Below are positions 15,483 to 22,775 of a stretch of DNA of 64,000 nt, in pieces (within the stretch, counting starts at the first letter, position 1; every line of letters starts with the position of its first letter). Both the position numbers and the translations under genes were made by a program. The DNA comes from Streptomyces sp. RB17 (GTDB lineage: Bacteria; Actinomycetota; Actinomycetes; Streptomycetales; Streptomycetaceae): the NCBI RefSeq assembly GCF_009604455.1, contig NZ_WEGL01000007.1:434001-498000 (forward strand). Direction: 5' to 3'. The notes below the pieces were generated by a model. The model was given only the letters and a program-made list of their open reading frames with translations. It did no database searches and had not been told where the DNA came from.

Positions 15483-16127
15483 ATGGCCGACCTCGATGCC
15501 CTGCGCCTCCGTTTCGTCCGTGCGCTGGAAGCAGCCCGCGCCCCCGGCGGCGGCCCCGATCCCGTGCCGTACGCCGACAATCTGCTCGCCCGCTGGCAGG
15601 AGCCGCAGCGCCGGTACCACACGGTGGCCCACCTCACCGCGGTCCTGGACCACATCGACGTACTGGAGAAGTACGCCGCAGACCCCGACGTCGTACGCCT
15701 GGCCGCCTGGTTCCACGACGCCGTCTACCTCCCGGAGCGGTCCGAGAACGAGGAGCGGTCGGCGCGGCTCGCAGAGCGCGCTCTGCCGGAGGCCGGCGTG
15801 CCGGACGCCAGGACGGCCGAGGTGGCCCGGCTGGTCCGGCTCACCGCCACGCACGACCCGGCCGACGACGACCACGACGGCCAGGTCCTGTGCGACGCCG
15901 ACCTCGCGATCCTGGCCGCGCCCCCGTCGGCGTACGCCGGCTACACCGCCCAGGTGCGCGAGGAGTACCACTTCGTGCCGAACGACGCCTTCAGGGAGGG
16001 ACGTTCGGCGATTCTGCGCCAACTCCTCGGACTCCCCCGGCTGTTCCACACCCCGTACGGCCAGGAGCACTGGGAGTCCACCGCCCGCTACAACCTCGCC
16101 TCCGAGCTGGAAATGCTGTCGACCTGA
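15483..16127 (+). CDS. HD-domain metal-dependent phosphohydrolase
   Basis: A 214-residue protein of the COG4339-like HD family. RYHTVAHLTAVLDHI supplies the first metal-binding histidine, WFHDAVYLP gives the HD dyad, and LTATHDPADDDHDGQVLCDADLAILA gives the later histidine and aspartate ligands. The substrate is unknown. ATG 15483 is well placed after the divergent cutC promoter region. The next gene starts 28 bp downstream, so the two are probably co-transcribed. Confidence 0.85.
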   Translation: MADLDALRLRFVRALEAARAPGGGPDPVPYADNLLARWQEPQRRYHTVAHLTAVLDHIDVLEKYAADPDVVRLAAWFHDAVYLPERSENEERSARLAERALPEAGVPDARTAEVARLVRLTATHDPADDDHDGQVLCDADLAILAAPPSAYAGYTAQVREEYHFVPNDAFREGRSAILRQLLGLPRLFHTPYGQEHWESTARYNLASELEMLST

Positions 16128-16154
16128 GGGGTTCGGCCCCATAGGGTTCGCCCC

Positions 16155-17222
16155 ATGCGAGCGATGAACGGGGACGATGTCACCGAGGCCGTGGCGGGCT
16201 GCACGGCGGCACTGCGGGCGGCGGTGGACCGGGACTGGAAGGCCGTACGGGCCGGGCGGCTGGAGTGGGACTGCCACGCCACCGCCGTGCATGTCGCCGA
16301 CGACCTGATCGCCTACGCCGCCAACCTGGCCGGACGCGCGCAGGACGCCTATGTCCCCTTCGAGCTCACCCTCGACGAGGGCACCGACAACGCGGGCCTG
16401 CTGCACGTGATCGAGACGACCGGCGCCCTGCTCGCCGCCGCCGTCCGCACCGCCGCGCCCGGCGTACGGGGCTTCCACCCCTACCCCTTCCGCAGCGCCG
16501 ACGCCGAGGGCTTCGCCGCGATGGGCATCGCCGAGGTGCTGCTGCACACGCATGACATGGCCGAGGGGCTGGGGATCCCCTACGAGCCGCCGGCCGAGCT
16601 CGTCGCATCGCTCCTTGCCTGCCTCTTCCCGCACGTCCAGCCCGGCACCGCCCCGTGGCCGACCCTGCTGTGGGCCACCGGCCGCGGCGCGCTGCCCGGC
16701 CGCGCCCCGGTCACCGCGTGGCGCTGGTACAACAACCTGGTCATCCCGGGCGAGCGGGTCACCCTGACCGGCATCCGCCCGGCCACCGCCCACGATCTGC
16801 GCCTCGGCGGCGACGGCGGCTTCACCTGGCTCGACGGCGGCCCGTACGAGGGCACCCGGGAGGCCGCCTCCTTCCTGGTGAAGGCGTACGAAGCCGGAGT
16901 GCACCGGCCGGAGTTCGGGGTCTTCGTGCTCGTACGGCACGAGGACGGCCGCGCGATCGGCGGCATGGGCTTCCACAGCGTCCCGGACGAGGACGGCCGG
17001 GTGGAGATCGGCTACGACCTGGTCGAGGGTGTCCGGGGGCAGGGGTACGCCACCGAGGCGCTGCGCACGCTCGCGGAGTGGGCGCTGGCCCGCGACGACG
17101 TCAGTTCCCTGTTCGCGACCGTCGAGCGGGACAACACGGCCTCGCAGGCGGTGGTCACTCGGGTCGGGTTCGCGCAGGTCAGCGACGAGGGTGACGAACT
17201 CGCCTACGAACTGCGCCGCTGA
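16155..17222 (+). CDS. Maleylpyruvate-isomerase-like (DinB-fold) / GNAT acetyltransferase fusion
   Basis: A 355-residue two-domain protein. Residues 1-190 resemble the mycothiol-dependent isomerase/DinB helical bundle (DWKAVRAGRLEWDCHATAVHVADDLIAYA; EVLLHTHDMAEGLG), including histidines that bind metal in that family. Residues 200-355 are a GNAT domain with GIRPATAHDLR, motif A VEGVRGQGYATEALRTLAEWAL, and VERDNTASQAVVTRVGF. The fusion suggests acetylation or modification of a thiol-related substrate, but this is inference. Met 16164 is an alternative start. Its stop overlaps the convergent DUF4031 gene by 19 bp. Confidence 0.8.
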   Translation: MRAMNGDDVTEAVAGCTAALRAAVDRDWKAVRAGRLEWDCHATAVHVADDLIAYAANLAGRAQDAYVPFELTLDEGTDNAGLLHVIETTGALLAAAVRTAAPGVRGFHPYPFRSADAEGFAAMGIAEVLLHTHDMAEGLGIPYEPPAELVASLLACLFPHVQPGTAPWPTLLWATGRGALPGRAPVTAWRWYNNLVIPGERVTLTGIRPATAHDLRLGGDGGFTWLDGGPYEGTREAASFLVKAYEAGVHRPEFGVFVLVRHEDGRAIGGMGFHSVPDEDGRVEIGYDLVEGVRGQGYATEALRTLAEWALARDDVSSLFATVERDNTASQAVVTRVGFAQVSDEGDELAYELRR

Positions 17223-17482
17223 ACGAGCCCCTTGGGCCTGCGCAGCCCCGACTCCCGCAGCAGCCGTACCACCTCGCGGCTGCTGACCTCCATCGCCCCG
17301 GCGGCCACCGCCTCCGCGTACCGGTGCGAGGGAACGTCGTAGTGGTCGCGCTCGAAGGCACGCCTCGGCACGCCGAGCTTCTCGGCGAACGCGTGGAGTT
17401 CGTCGTACGACACATCGCTGACCAGGTGCGACCACATACGGCCGTGTCCGGGCCAGGCGGGCGGGTCGATGTACAGCGTCAC
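17204..17482 (-). CDS. DUF4031 small protein
   Basis: A 92-residue protein beginning MTLYIDPPAWPGHGRMWSHLVSD, a segment I recall as typical of DUF4031. It continues with YDELHAFAEKLGVPRRAFERDHYDVP and a helical SREVVRLLRESGLRRP. The pattern of aromatic residues and histidines is conserved in the family, but function is unknown. It is 7 bp downstream of the next leftward gene, with which it probably forms an operon. Confidence 0.8.
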   Translation of the reverse strand: MTLYIDPPAWPGHGRMWSHLVSDVSYDELHAFAEKLGVPRRAFERDHYDVPSHRYAEAVAAGAMEVSSREVVRLLRESGLRRPKGLVQRRSS

Positions 17483-17489
17483 GGACGCC

Positions 17490-17882
17490 TCATGAGGACG
17501 ACATCCCGCCCGTGGCCGAGCCCAGGGAGCCCACGGCCGCGACCTTCACGCCCACCTTGTGGCACACCCAGTGCGGGTCGGGACCCAGCTCGGGCTCCAC
17601 GTCCAGCGCGTGCGGGTCGCCGGTGCGGCACACCGGGCACAGCGGCCAGCGGCCGTACCGGTCCAGCAGCGCGTCCTGCACGTCCTGGGCGATCAGCCCG
17701 GCCACAAAGGTCGCACCGTCCGGCCACTGCTCCACCCACCAGCGGCGCTCCGCGACGGAGTCCTCGACCAGCGACACCACGTCCGCCTCCGCGACCTCGC
17801 CTGCGACCAGATCGGCGAGCACGAGGGCTCGGGCGGCGTGCAGCGCCTGTTCAAGGGGACCGATGAGCTCCATAACACCCAT
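17490..17882 (-). CDS. Conserved hypothetical protein with CPVC motif
   Basis: A 130-residue protein from ATG 17882 (MGVMELIGPLEQALHAARAL); ATG 17873 is the alternative. It is acidic and helical in the first half (DLVAGEVAEADVVSLVEDSVAERRWW) and has WPLCPVCRTGD...HWVCHKVG in the second half, where three cysteines and a histidine might bind zinc. The frame stays open to ATG 17927 inside the RpiR operator region, giving MKDIFGS, but I regard that extension as unlikely. It is divergent from the RpiR gene with only 47 bp between starts. Confidence 0.7.
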   Translation of the reverse strand: MGVMELIGPLEQALHAARALVLADLVAGEVAEADVVSLVEDSVAERRWWVEQWPDGATFVAGLIAQDVQDALLDRYGRWPLCPVCRTGDPHALDVEPELGPDPHWVCHKVGVKVAAVGSLGSATGGMSSS

Positions 17883-17910
17883 TGTGCGCACTCTTGACCC
17901 CGACGCCGAA

Positions 17911-17958
17911 CCGAAAATATCTTTCATCCGTGACCCAGGACGTGAAGGAAATTTTCGG
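17911..17958. promoter_or_regulatory. Inverted repeat, candidate RpiR-family operator
   Basis: CCGAAAATATCTTTCAT (17911-17927) and GTGAAGGAAATTTTCGG (17942-17958) form an inverted repeat with 14 of 17 positions matching and a 14-bp spacer that contains the GTG start (17930) of the RpiR gene. It is strikingly AT-rich for this genome. Position over the start codon, and between two divergent genes, fits autoregulation. The right arm also codes for VKEIF, so part of the symmetry could be coding constraint. Confidence 0.6.
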
Positions 17959-18835
17959 CAGTCCGGGCGGTTCCCTCGCCGCCAAGGTGCGTACCCTCGC
18001 CCCGTCCATGACCCGCTCCATGCAGCGCGTCGCGGAGGCCGTCGCGAGCGACCCGGCCGGCTGCGCCGCCCTCACGGTCACCGGCCTCGCCGAGCTCACC
18101 GGCACCAGCGAGGCCACGGTCGTGCGCACCGCCCGCCTCCTCGGCTACCCCGGCTACCGCGATCTGCGCCTCGCCCTCGCCGGGCTCGCCGCACAGCAGC
18201 AGTCGGGCCGCGCGCCCGCGATCACGACCGACATCGCGGTGGACGACCCCATCGCCGACGTCGTCACCAAGCTCGCCTACGAGGAGCAGCAGACCCTCGC
18301 CGACACCGCCGCCGGACTCGACACCGTCCAGCTCGCCGCCGCGGTGAGCGCACTGGCCGGCGCCCGGCGCACCGACGTGTACGGCATAGGGGCGTCCGGG
18401 CTCGTCGCCCAGGACCTCACCCAGAAGCTGCTCCGCATAGGCCTCATAGCCCACGCCCACAGCGATCCGCACCTCGCCGTGACCAACGCGGTGCAGCTCC
18501 GCTCGGGTGACGTGGCGATGGCGATCACCCATTCCGGCTCGACGGGGGACGTCATCGAGCCGCTGCGGGTCGCCTTCGAGCGCGGGGCCACGACCGTGGC
18601 CATCACCGGCCGGCCGGACTCGCCGGTCACCCAGTACGCCGACCACGTCCTGACCACGTCCACCTCACGGGAGAGCGAACTGCGACCCGCCGCGATGTCC
18701 TCGCGGACCAGTCAACTGCTCGTGGTGGACTGCCTGTTCGTGGGAGTGGCCCAGCGTACGTACGAGACGGCGGCACCCGCGCTGGCCGCGTCGTACGAGG
18801 CACTGGCTCACCGGCATCGCACCAGCGGCAGGTGA
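17930..18835 (+). CDS. RpiR/MurR-family transcriptional regulator (HTH + SIS)
   Basis: A 301-residue regulator. The N-terminal helix-turn-helix is CAALTVTGLAELTGTSEATVVRTARLLGYPGYRDLRLAL. The C-terminal SIS sugar-phosphate domain has VYGIGASGLVAQDLTQKLLRIG and MAITHSGSTGDVIEPLRVAFERGATTVAITG. Being upstream of murQ, it most likely senses MurNAc-6-phosphate or GlcNAc-6-phosphate. GTG 17930 is chosen; GTG 17942 is possible. The stop overlaps the start of a small repeat-encoding frame (GTGA), and murQ follows. Confidence 0.88.
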   Translation: MTQDVKEIFGSPGGSLAAKVRTLAPSMTRSMQRVAEAVASDPAGCAALTVTGLAELTGTSEATVVRTARLLGYPGYRDLRLALAGLAAQQQSGRAPAITTDIAVDDPIADVVTKLAYEEQQTLADTAAGLDTVQLAAAVSALAGARRTDVYGIGASGLVAQDLTQKLLRIGLIAHAHSDPHLAVTNAVQLRSGDVAMAITHSGSTGDVIEPLRVAFERGATTVAITGRPDSPVTQYADHVLTTSTSRESELRPAAMSSRTSQLLVVDCLFVGVAQRTYETAAPALAASYEALAHRHRTSGR

Positions 18836-19101
18836 GCGACACCCCGGGTGCTGCGGTGAGCGACACCCGGGCGAGTGGCACCCCGGGTGCTCCGGTCAGT
18901 GACACCCGGGTGAGCGACACCCCGGGTACTCCGGTGAGCGAGACCCGGGCGAGCGACACCCCGGGTGCTCCGGTCAGTGACACCCGGGTGAGCGACACCC
19001 GGGGTACTCCGGTGAGTGAGACCCGGGTGAGTAACACCCCGGGTACTCCGGTGAGCGAGACCCGGGTGAGCGACAGGACGCACGACGGCACCCAGACCTG
19101 A
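18832..19101 (+). CDS. Repeat-encoded small protein (13-residue repeats), possibly translated
   Basis: An 89-residue frame starting at a GTG that overlaps the RpiR stop as GTGA. It consists of a 13-residue motif VS(D/E)TR(V/A)SDTPG(T/A)P repeated five times with partial copies at both ends, then DRTHDGTQT. It has no signal peptide or hydrophobic segment. Translational coupling is possible, but the sequence may only be a minisatellite that happens to stay open. The opposite strand is also open over most of it, which weakens the case. Confidence 0.35.
   Translation: MSDTPGAAVSDTRASGTPGAPVSDTRVSDTPGTPVSETRASDTPGAPVSDTRVSDTRGTPVSETRVSNTPGTPVSETRVSDRTHDGTQT
18838..19071 (+). repeat. 39-bp minisatellite between the RpiR gene and murQ
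   Basis: About five to six 39-bp units built from GTGAGCGACACCCCGGGTRC and CCGGTSAGYGAGACCCGGG. Each unit carries CCCGGGT cores, some in the palindrome CACCCGGGTG. The period keeps a reading frame. A second, unrelated-period minisatellite with the same CCCGGGTG core lies just after murQ. Confidence 0.85.
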
Positions 19102-19115
19102 GAGAGCCACCCCCC

Positions 19116-20039
19116 ATGACCTCCCATGACCTGCATCAGCAGTTGGCTTCCCTGACCACCGAAGCCTTCCGGCCCGAGCTCGCCGGGATCGACCGCCTGC
19201 CCACCCTCGACATCGCCCGCCTGATGAACGGTGAGGACGCGGGCGTGCCCGCGGCCGTGGCGACGCAGTTGCCCCGGATCGCCGCCGCCATCGACGCCGT
19301 CGCCGAGCGCATGGCGCGCGGCGGACGGCTGATCTACGCCGGCGCCGGCACGGCCGGCCGGCTCGGCGTCCTGGACGCCTCCGAGTGCCCGCCCACCTTC
19401 AACACCGACCCCGCGCAGGTTGTCGGCCTGATCGCGGGCGGCCCGGAGGCGATGGTGACCTCCGTCGAGGGCGCCGAGGACTCCGGGGAACTCGCCCGCC
19501 GGGACCTGGACGCACTCGAGCTCACTCTCGACGACACCGTTGTCGGCATCTCCGCCTCCGGCCGCACCCCCTACGCGGTCGGCGCCGTCGAGCACGCCCG
19601 CTCCCTGGGCGCGCTGACCGTCGGCCTGGCCTGCAACGAGCACAGCGCGCTCGCGGCGGCGGCCGAGTACGGCATCGAGGTCGTCGTCGGCCCCGAACTG
19701 ATCACCGGCTCCACCCGTCTGAAGGCGGGCACGGCCCAGAAGCTGGTCCTCAACATGCTCTCGACGATCACGATGATCCGGCTCGGCAAGACCTACGGGA
19801 ACCTGATGGTCGACGTCCGCGCCTCCAACGACAAACTCCGCGCCCGCTCCCGCCGGATCGTCTCCCTGGCCACGGGCGCGTCCGACGACGAGATCGAGAA
19901 GGCCCTCACCGAGTCCGGCGGCGAGGTGAAGAACGCGATTCTCTCCCTCCTCGCCGGCGTCGACGCCCCGACGGCCGCCCGCCTGCTGAAGGAGTCCGGC
20001 GGCCATCTGCGCGCCGCGCTGCCAAACGCGGCACGCTGA
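19116..20039 (+). CDS. murQ: N-acetylmuramic acid 6-phosphate etherase
   Basis: A 307-residue SIS-domain enzyme. It cleaves the lactyl ether of MurNAc-6-phosphate to GlcNAc-6-phosphate and D-lactate in peptidoglycan recycling. Signatures present are GGRLIYAGAGTAGRLGVLDASECPPTF, the EGAEDS catalytic-glutamate region, GISASGRTPYAVGA and ELITGSTRLKAGTAQKLVLNMLST. Length and start are normal. The product feeds NagA, encoded at 37745 in this window. The RpiR gene upstream is the likely repressor. Tandem repeats separate it from both neighbours. Confidence 0.96.
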   Translation: MTSHDLHQQLASLTTEAFRPELAGIDRLPTLDIARLMNGEDAGVPAAVATQLPRIAAAIDAVAERMARGGRLIYAGAGTAGRLGVLDASECPPTFNTDPAQVVGLIAGGPEAMVTSVEGAEDSGELARRDLDALELTLDDTVVGISASGRTPYAVGAVEHARSLGALTVGLACNEHSALAAAAEYGIEVVVGPELITGSTRLKAGTAQKLVLNMLSTITMIRLGKTYGNLMVDVRASNDKLRARSRRIVSLATGASDDEIEKALTESGGEVKNAILSLLAGVDAPTAARLLKESGGHLRAALPNAAR

Positions 20040-20184
20040 CCTGCACGTTCGGGGCGCGTGCAACGACCCCGCCTCCGCCGCGACCGCCATCGGCTGGACG
20101 GCCGGCTACGCGCTCGACACGGTCGGCTTCGCGGCGACATACCTCTTCGGCTGCCCCGCGGGCACCGGTGGGGGCACGGGCGTG

Positions 20185-20470
20185 AGGCCTGGGTGCGGCC
20201 ACGGGCGTTGACACCGGGGGTGGGGAGATGGCGCTGAGGCCGGGGTGGGGGGCATCGGCGTGACGCCCGGGTGGGGGGACTGGCGTTGACGCCCGGGTGG
20301 GGGGCCAGCGTAGACGCCCGGGTGGGGGCACCGGCGGTCACGCTCGGGTGGGGGGAGGACTGGCGTTGACGCCCGGGTGGGGGCACCGGCGGTCACGCTC
20401 GGGTGGGGGGAGGACTGGCGTTGACGCCCGGGTGGGGGCACCGGCGTGACGCCCGGGTGGGGCAGGTCGT
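20185..20470 (+). repeat. Minisatellite with CCCGGGTG cores downstream of murQ
   Basis: About ten units of 26-30 bp of the form GACGCCCGGGTGGGGG plus ACTGGCGTT or CACCGGCG. Two exact tandem copies of a 55-bp compound unit occupy 20313-20367 and 20368-20422, with the start of a third from 20423. No credible gene fits the 440 bp between murQ and the small secreted protein. Every strand shows open frames because the repeats lack stops. Confidence 0.85.
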
Positions 20471-20480
20471 TCCTTCGGGC

Positions 20481-20729
20481 ATGATGAAGAAGCTCCTGGT
20501 CACCGCCGTCCTTACGGCGACCGCCGCGGCCCTGGCCGCCCCCGCCCACGCCGACGGCCGCGAGTTCGGCTCCGACTCCGGGGCCAACGCCGACGCCGCG
20601 AGGTGTGTCGAGAACCTCGCCGTCATTCCTGCGTTCAGTCAGGTCTCCCCGCTGTCGCTGGCGACCGGCGCCCTCGCCGCCGCACCCGCTTGCGGAGCGC
20701 AGAGCGCCCTCGACCACGTCACCGGCTGA
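20481..20729 (+). CDS. Small secreted protein, unknown function
   Basis: An 82-residue protein from ATG 20481 (or 20484). KKLLVTAVLTATAAALAAPAHA is a classical signal peptide with cleavage expected after AHA. The mature 57 residues (DGREFGSDSGANADAARCVENLAV...) contain two cysteines likely to form one disulfide and no known motif. It is smaller than rodlins and lacks the chaplin pattern. The ribosome site is weak. An imperfect GC hairpin (AGTGGCC/GGCCACT, 20835-20852) about 100 bp downstream could be its terminator. Confidence 0.65.
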   Translation: MMKKLLVTAVLTATAAALAAPAHADGREFGSDSGANADAARCVENLAVIPAFSQVSPLSLATGALAAAPACGAQSALDHVTG

Positions 20730-20834
20730 CGTCCCAGCGCGGGCCCGCAGCGGCCTGCCGGATCGCCGGGGGCACTGAAACGGTGAAGGACGTTGACCAG
20801 CCGACTCGGCGACTTGCCTTCAGCTCTTCTCCCA

Positions 20835-20852
20835 AGTGGCCGTTGGGCCACT
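20835..20852 (+). terminator. Short hairpin downstream of the small secreted protein
   Basis: AGTGGCC at 20835-20841 pairs with GGCCACT at 20846-20852 around a GTTG loop. There is no T-run. It lies 105 bp after the stop at 20729 and about 50 bp before the next start, so a terminator role is tentative. Confidence 0.35.
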
Positions 20853-20899
20853 GAACAGCGCCGGGCCCGAAGACCGCCGTTCTCGTACCCTTGGCTGAC

Positions 20900-21469
20900 A
20901 TGAATCACGCCCAGCTCGCCGCCCTGGGAAGGGCGCTCCGGTTGCTCGGGGAGCACGGGGAGGCGCTGACCTCCGACACCCCGGACGCCCGGCTGCACGA
21001 GATCAAGGCCGACATGCGCCGGGCGCTCGATCTGCTGGACGAGAGTGTCACCGGCAACGCGCCGGCCACCCGTTGCCCCGAGCACCCGCAGGGCCCCGTC
21101 GACGAGAGCGCGCCCGATCTGTGTCTGCTCTGTGAGACCCGGCGCCGGGCCGCCCGGCGGTCGGAGTTCCAGGGCGGGAGGAGCGGACCCGCCCCCGTCG
21201 CCACCGCGCCCTCCCGTTACGGCGTCCGCGCCGACCGGCCCCAGCCGCAGCAGCGCTGGCTGCCGGAGGCCTGGAACGGGCAGGAGTGGCAGTTGTGCGG
21301 AACGCCGCGGAGGGACCGGCGCGAGGCGGAGGCGTATCTCGCCGCTCAGCGGCGCGGATCGCGGCCCGCCATGGCCTACCGGCTCGTGCACGAGTTCACC
21401 GACTACGAGGTGCTGCGGGTGTGGGGCACCCCCGTGCACGTCGACATCGAGCCCATGGGCAACCTGTAG
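20900..21469 (+). CDS. Hypothetical protein, soluble, unknown
   Basis: A 189-residue protein from ATG 20900. The N-terminus is helical (HAQLAALGRALRLLGEHGEAL; IKADMRRALDLLDESV). CPEHP and CLLCETRR contribute cysteines that may bind metal. The C-terminal half has RWLPEAWNGQEWQLCGTPRRDRREAEAYLAA, resembling a tryptophan-rich beta fold. TACCCT at 20886-20891 lies only eight bases before the ATG, suggesting a leaderless transcript. I do not recognise the family. It is convergent with the alkene reductase gene. Confidence 0.7.
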   Translation: MNHAQLAALGRALRLLGEHGEALTSDTPDARLHEIKADMRRALDLLDESVTGNAPATRCPEHPQGPVDESAPDLCLLCETRRRAARRSEFQGGRSGPAPVATAPSRYGVRADRPQPQQRWLPEAWNGQEWQLCGTPRRDRREAEAYLAAQRRGSRPAMAYRLVHEFTDYEVLRVWGTPVHVDIEPMGNL

Positions 21470-21486
21470 GCCCGCGCCGGGGAGTT

Positions 21487-22611
21487 TCAGCTGAGCGTCT
21501 TCACCGCCGCCGCGTCGTACGGCGTCAGCTCGTCGAAGCGGTCGGAGAGCACCTTGGCCGCCCACTCCGGGTCCTGGAGCAGCGCGCGGCCCACGGCGAC
21601 CATGTCGAACTCGTCGGCCTCCAGGCGGTCGAGGAGGTTGTCGATGCCCTTGACCGGGGCGCCCGCGCCCTGGAAGGCGTTGATGAAGTCGCCGTCGAGG
21701 CCGACCGAGCCGACGGTGATGACCTGCTTGCCGGTGAGCTTCTTCGTCCAGCCGGCCAGGTTCAGGTCCGAGCCGTCGAACTCCGGGAGCCAGTAGCGGC
21801 GGGTGGAGGCGTGGAAGACGTCGACGCCGGCCGCTGCCAGGGGGGTGAGGATCGCCTCCAGCTCCTCGGGGGTCTCGGCGAGGCGGGCGGTGTAGTCCTG
21901 CTGCTTCCACTGCGAGTAGCGGAAGATGACCGGGAACTCCGGGGAGACCCGCTCGCGGACCGCCGCGACGATCTCCGCCGCGAACGTGGCGCGGGCCACC
22001 GGGTCGCCGCCGTAGGCGTCCGTACGGCGGTTGGTGCCCTCCCACAGGAACTGGTCGACGAGGTAGCCGTGGGCGCCGTGGATCTCCACGCCGTCGAAGC
22101 CGATCCGCTCGGCGTCCGCGGCCGCCTGGGCGAACGCGGCGATGACTTCGTCCAGGTCCGCTTGCGTCATCGCCTTGCCGGTGGGCTCGGCGCCCGCCGT
22201 GACCAGGCCGGAGGGGCCCATGGCCGGTGCGTCCGGGTAGGGCGCGTCGCCCTGCTTGCGGACCATGCCGATGTGCCACAGCTGCGGGACGATCGTGCCG
22301 CCCGCCGCGTGCACGTCCTCGGCGACCTTCGCCCAGCCAGCGAGCTGCTCCTCCCCGTGGAAACGGGGCACGCGGTCGCTCTGCCCCGCCGACTCGTGGC
22401 CCACGTACGTGCCCTCGGTGACGATGAGGCCGACCCCGGCCGCGGCCCGGCGGGAGTAGTACGAGCGCACGTCCTCGCCGGGGACGCCGCCCGGGGAGAA
22501 CATGCGGGTCATCGGCGCCATCACGATCCGGTTCGGAACGGTGAGACCGTTGAGCGCGATCGGGCGGGACAGGATCTGGGCCGCGCGGGAGGCGGGCGTC
22601 GTGGCGGTCAC
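21487..22611 (-). CDS. Old-yellow-enzyme family NADH:flavin oxidoreductase / alkene reductase
   Basis: A 374-residue FMN TIM barrel. It opens with LSRPIALNGLTVPNRIVMAPMTRMFSPGGVP, has QLWHIGMV, the substrate-binding EIHGAHGYLVDQFLW (with H-A-H/N-type pair GAHGYL), TDAYGGDPVARATF, and the C-terminal FMN phosphate region ITVGSVGLDGDF...VAVGRALLQDPEW. Such enzymes reduce activated C=C bonds with NAD(P)H. GTG 22611 has GAGGAG eight bases upstream. A half of a TetR-like operator (ACCGGTCGGTAT near 22641) lies upstream but is not a full palindrome. Physiological substrate unknown. Confidence 0.9.
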   Translation of the reverse strand: MTATTPASRAAQILSRPIALNGLTVPNRIVMAPMTRMFSPGGVPGEDVRSYYSRRAAAGVGLIVTEGTYVGHESAGQSDRVPRFHGEEQLAGWAKVAEDVHAAGGTIVPQLWHIGMVRKQGDAPYPDAPAMGPSGLVTAGAEPTGKAMTQADLDEVIAAFAQAAADAERIGFDGVEIHGAHGYLVDQFLWEGTNRRTDAYGGDPVARATFAAEIVAAVRERVSPEFPVIFRYSQWKQQDYTARLAETPEELEAILTPLAAAGVDVFHASTRRYWLPEFDGSDLNLAGWTKKLTGKQVITVGSVGLDGDFINAFQGAGAPVKGIDNLLDRLEADEFDMVAVGRALLQDPEWAAKVLSDRFDELTPYDAAAVKTLS

Positions 22612-22775
22612 GTGGGGGACTCCTCGTGAATGGTGGTGTTAACCGGTCGGTATGTGAGCACGCATTGTTGCAGCTTCTTAAGTAATCGCCTATGCGCTGT
22701 CCCACATTCCGGCCGCGAGAGAGCCCTTACGTGACGCCGGTCACACTCTCTCGGTGGTTCGGCCGCTTTCGCCGG

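Noticed and set aside
17873..17927. Longer start of the CPVC protein giving MKDIFGSASGSRVRT
   Set aside because: It would run through the likely RpiR operator and mirrors the regulator's own N-terminus; the internal ATGs at 17882 and 17873 are more natural.
18832..20470. Repeat tracts around murQ considered as CRISPR arrays
   Set aside because: Units are directly tandem without unique spacers, the repeats are GC-only low complexity, and no cas genes are present.
20106..20717. Long open frames on the minus strand through the second minisatellite
   Set aside because: They exist because the repeat contains no stop codons; the proline/arginine-rich translations have no start signals and overlap a better secreted-protein gene.
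22638..22655. TetR-type operator upstream of the alkene reductase
   Set aside because: Only one half (ACCGGTCGGTAT) is present; the other arm does not match, and no TetR gene is nearby.
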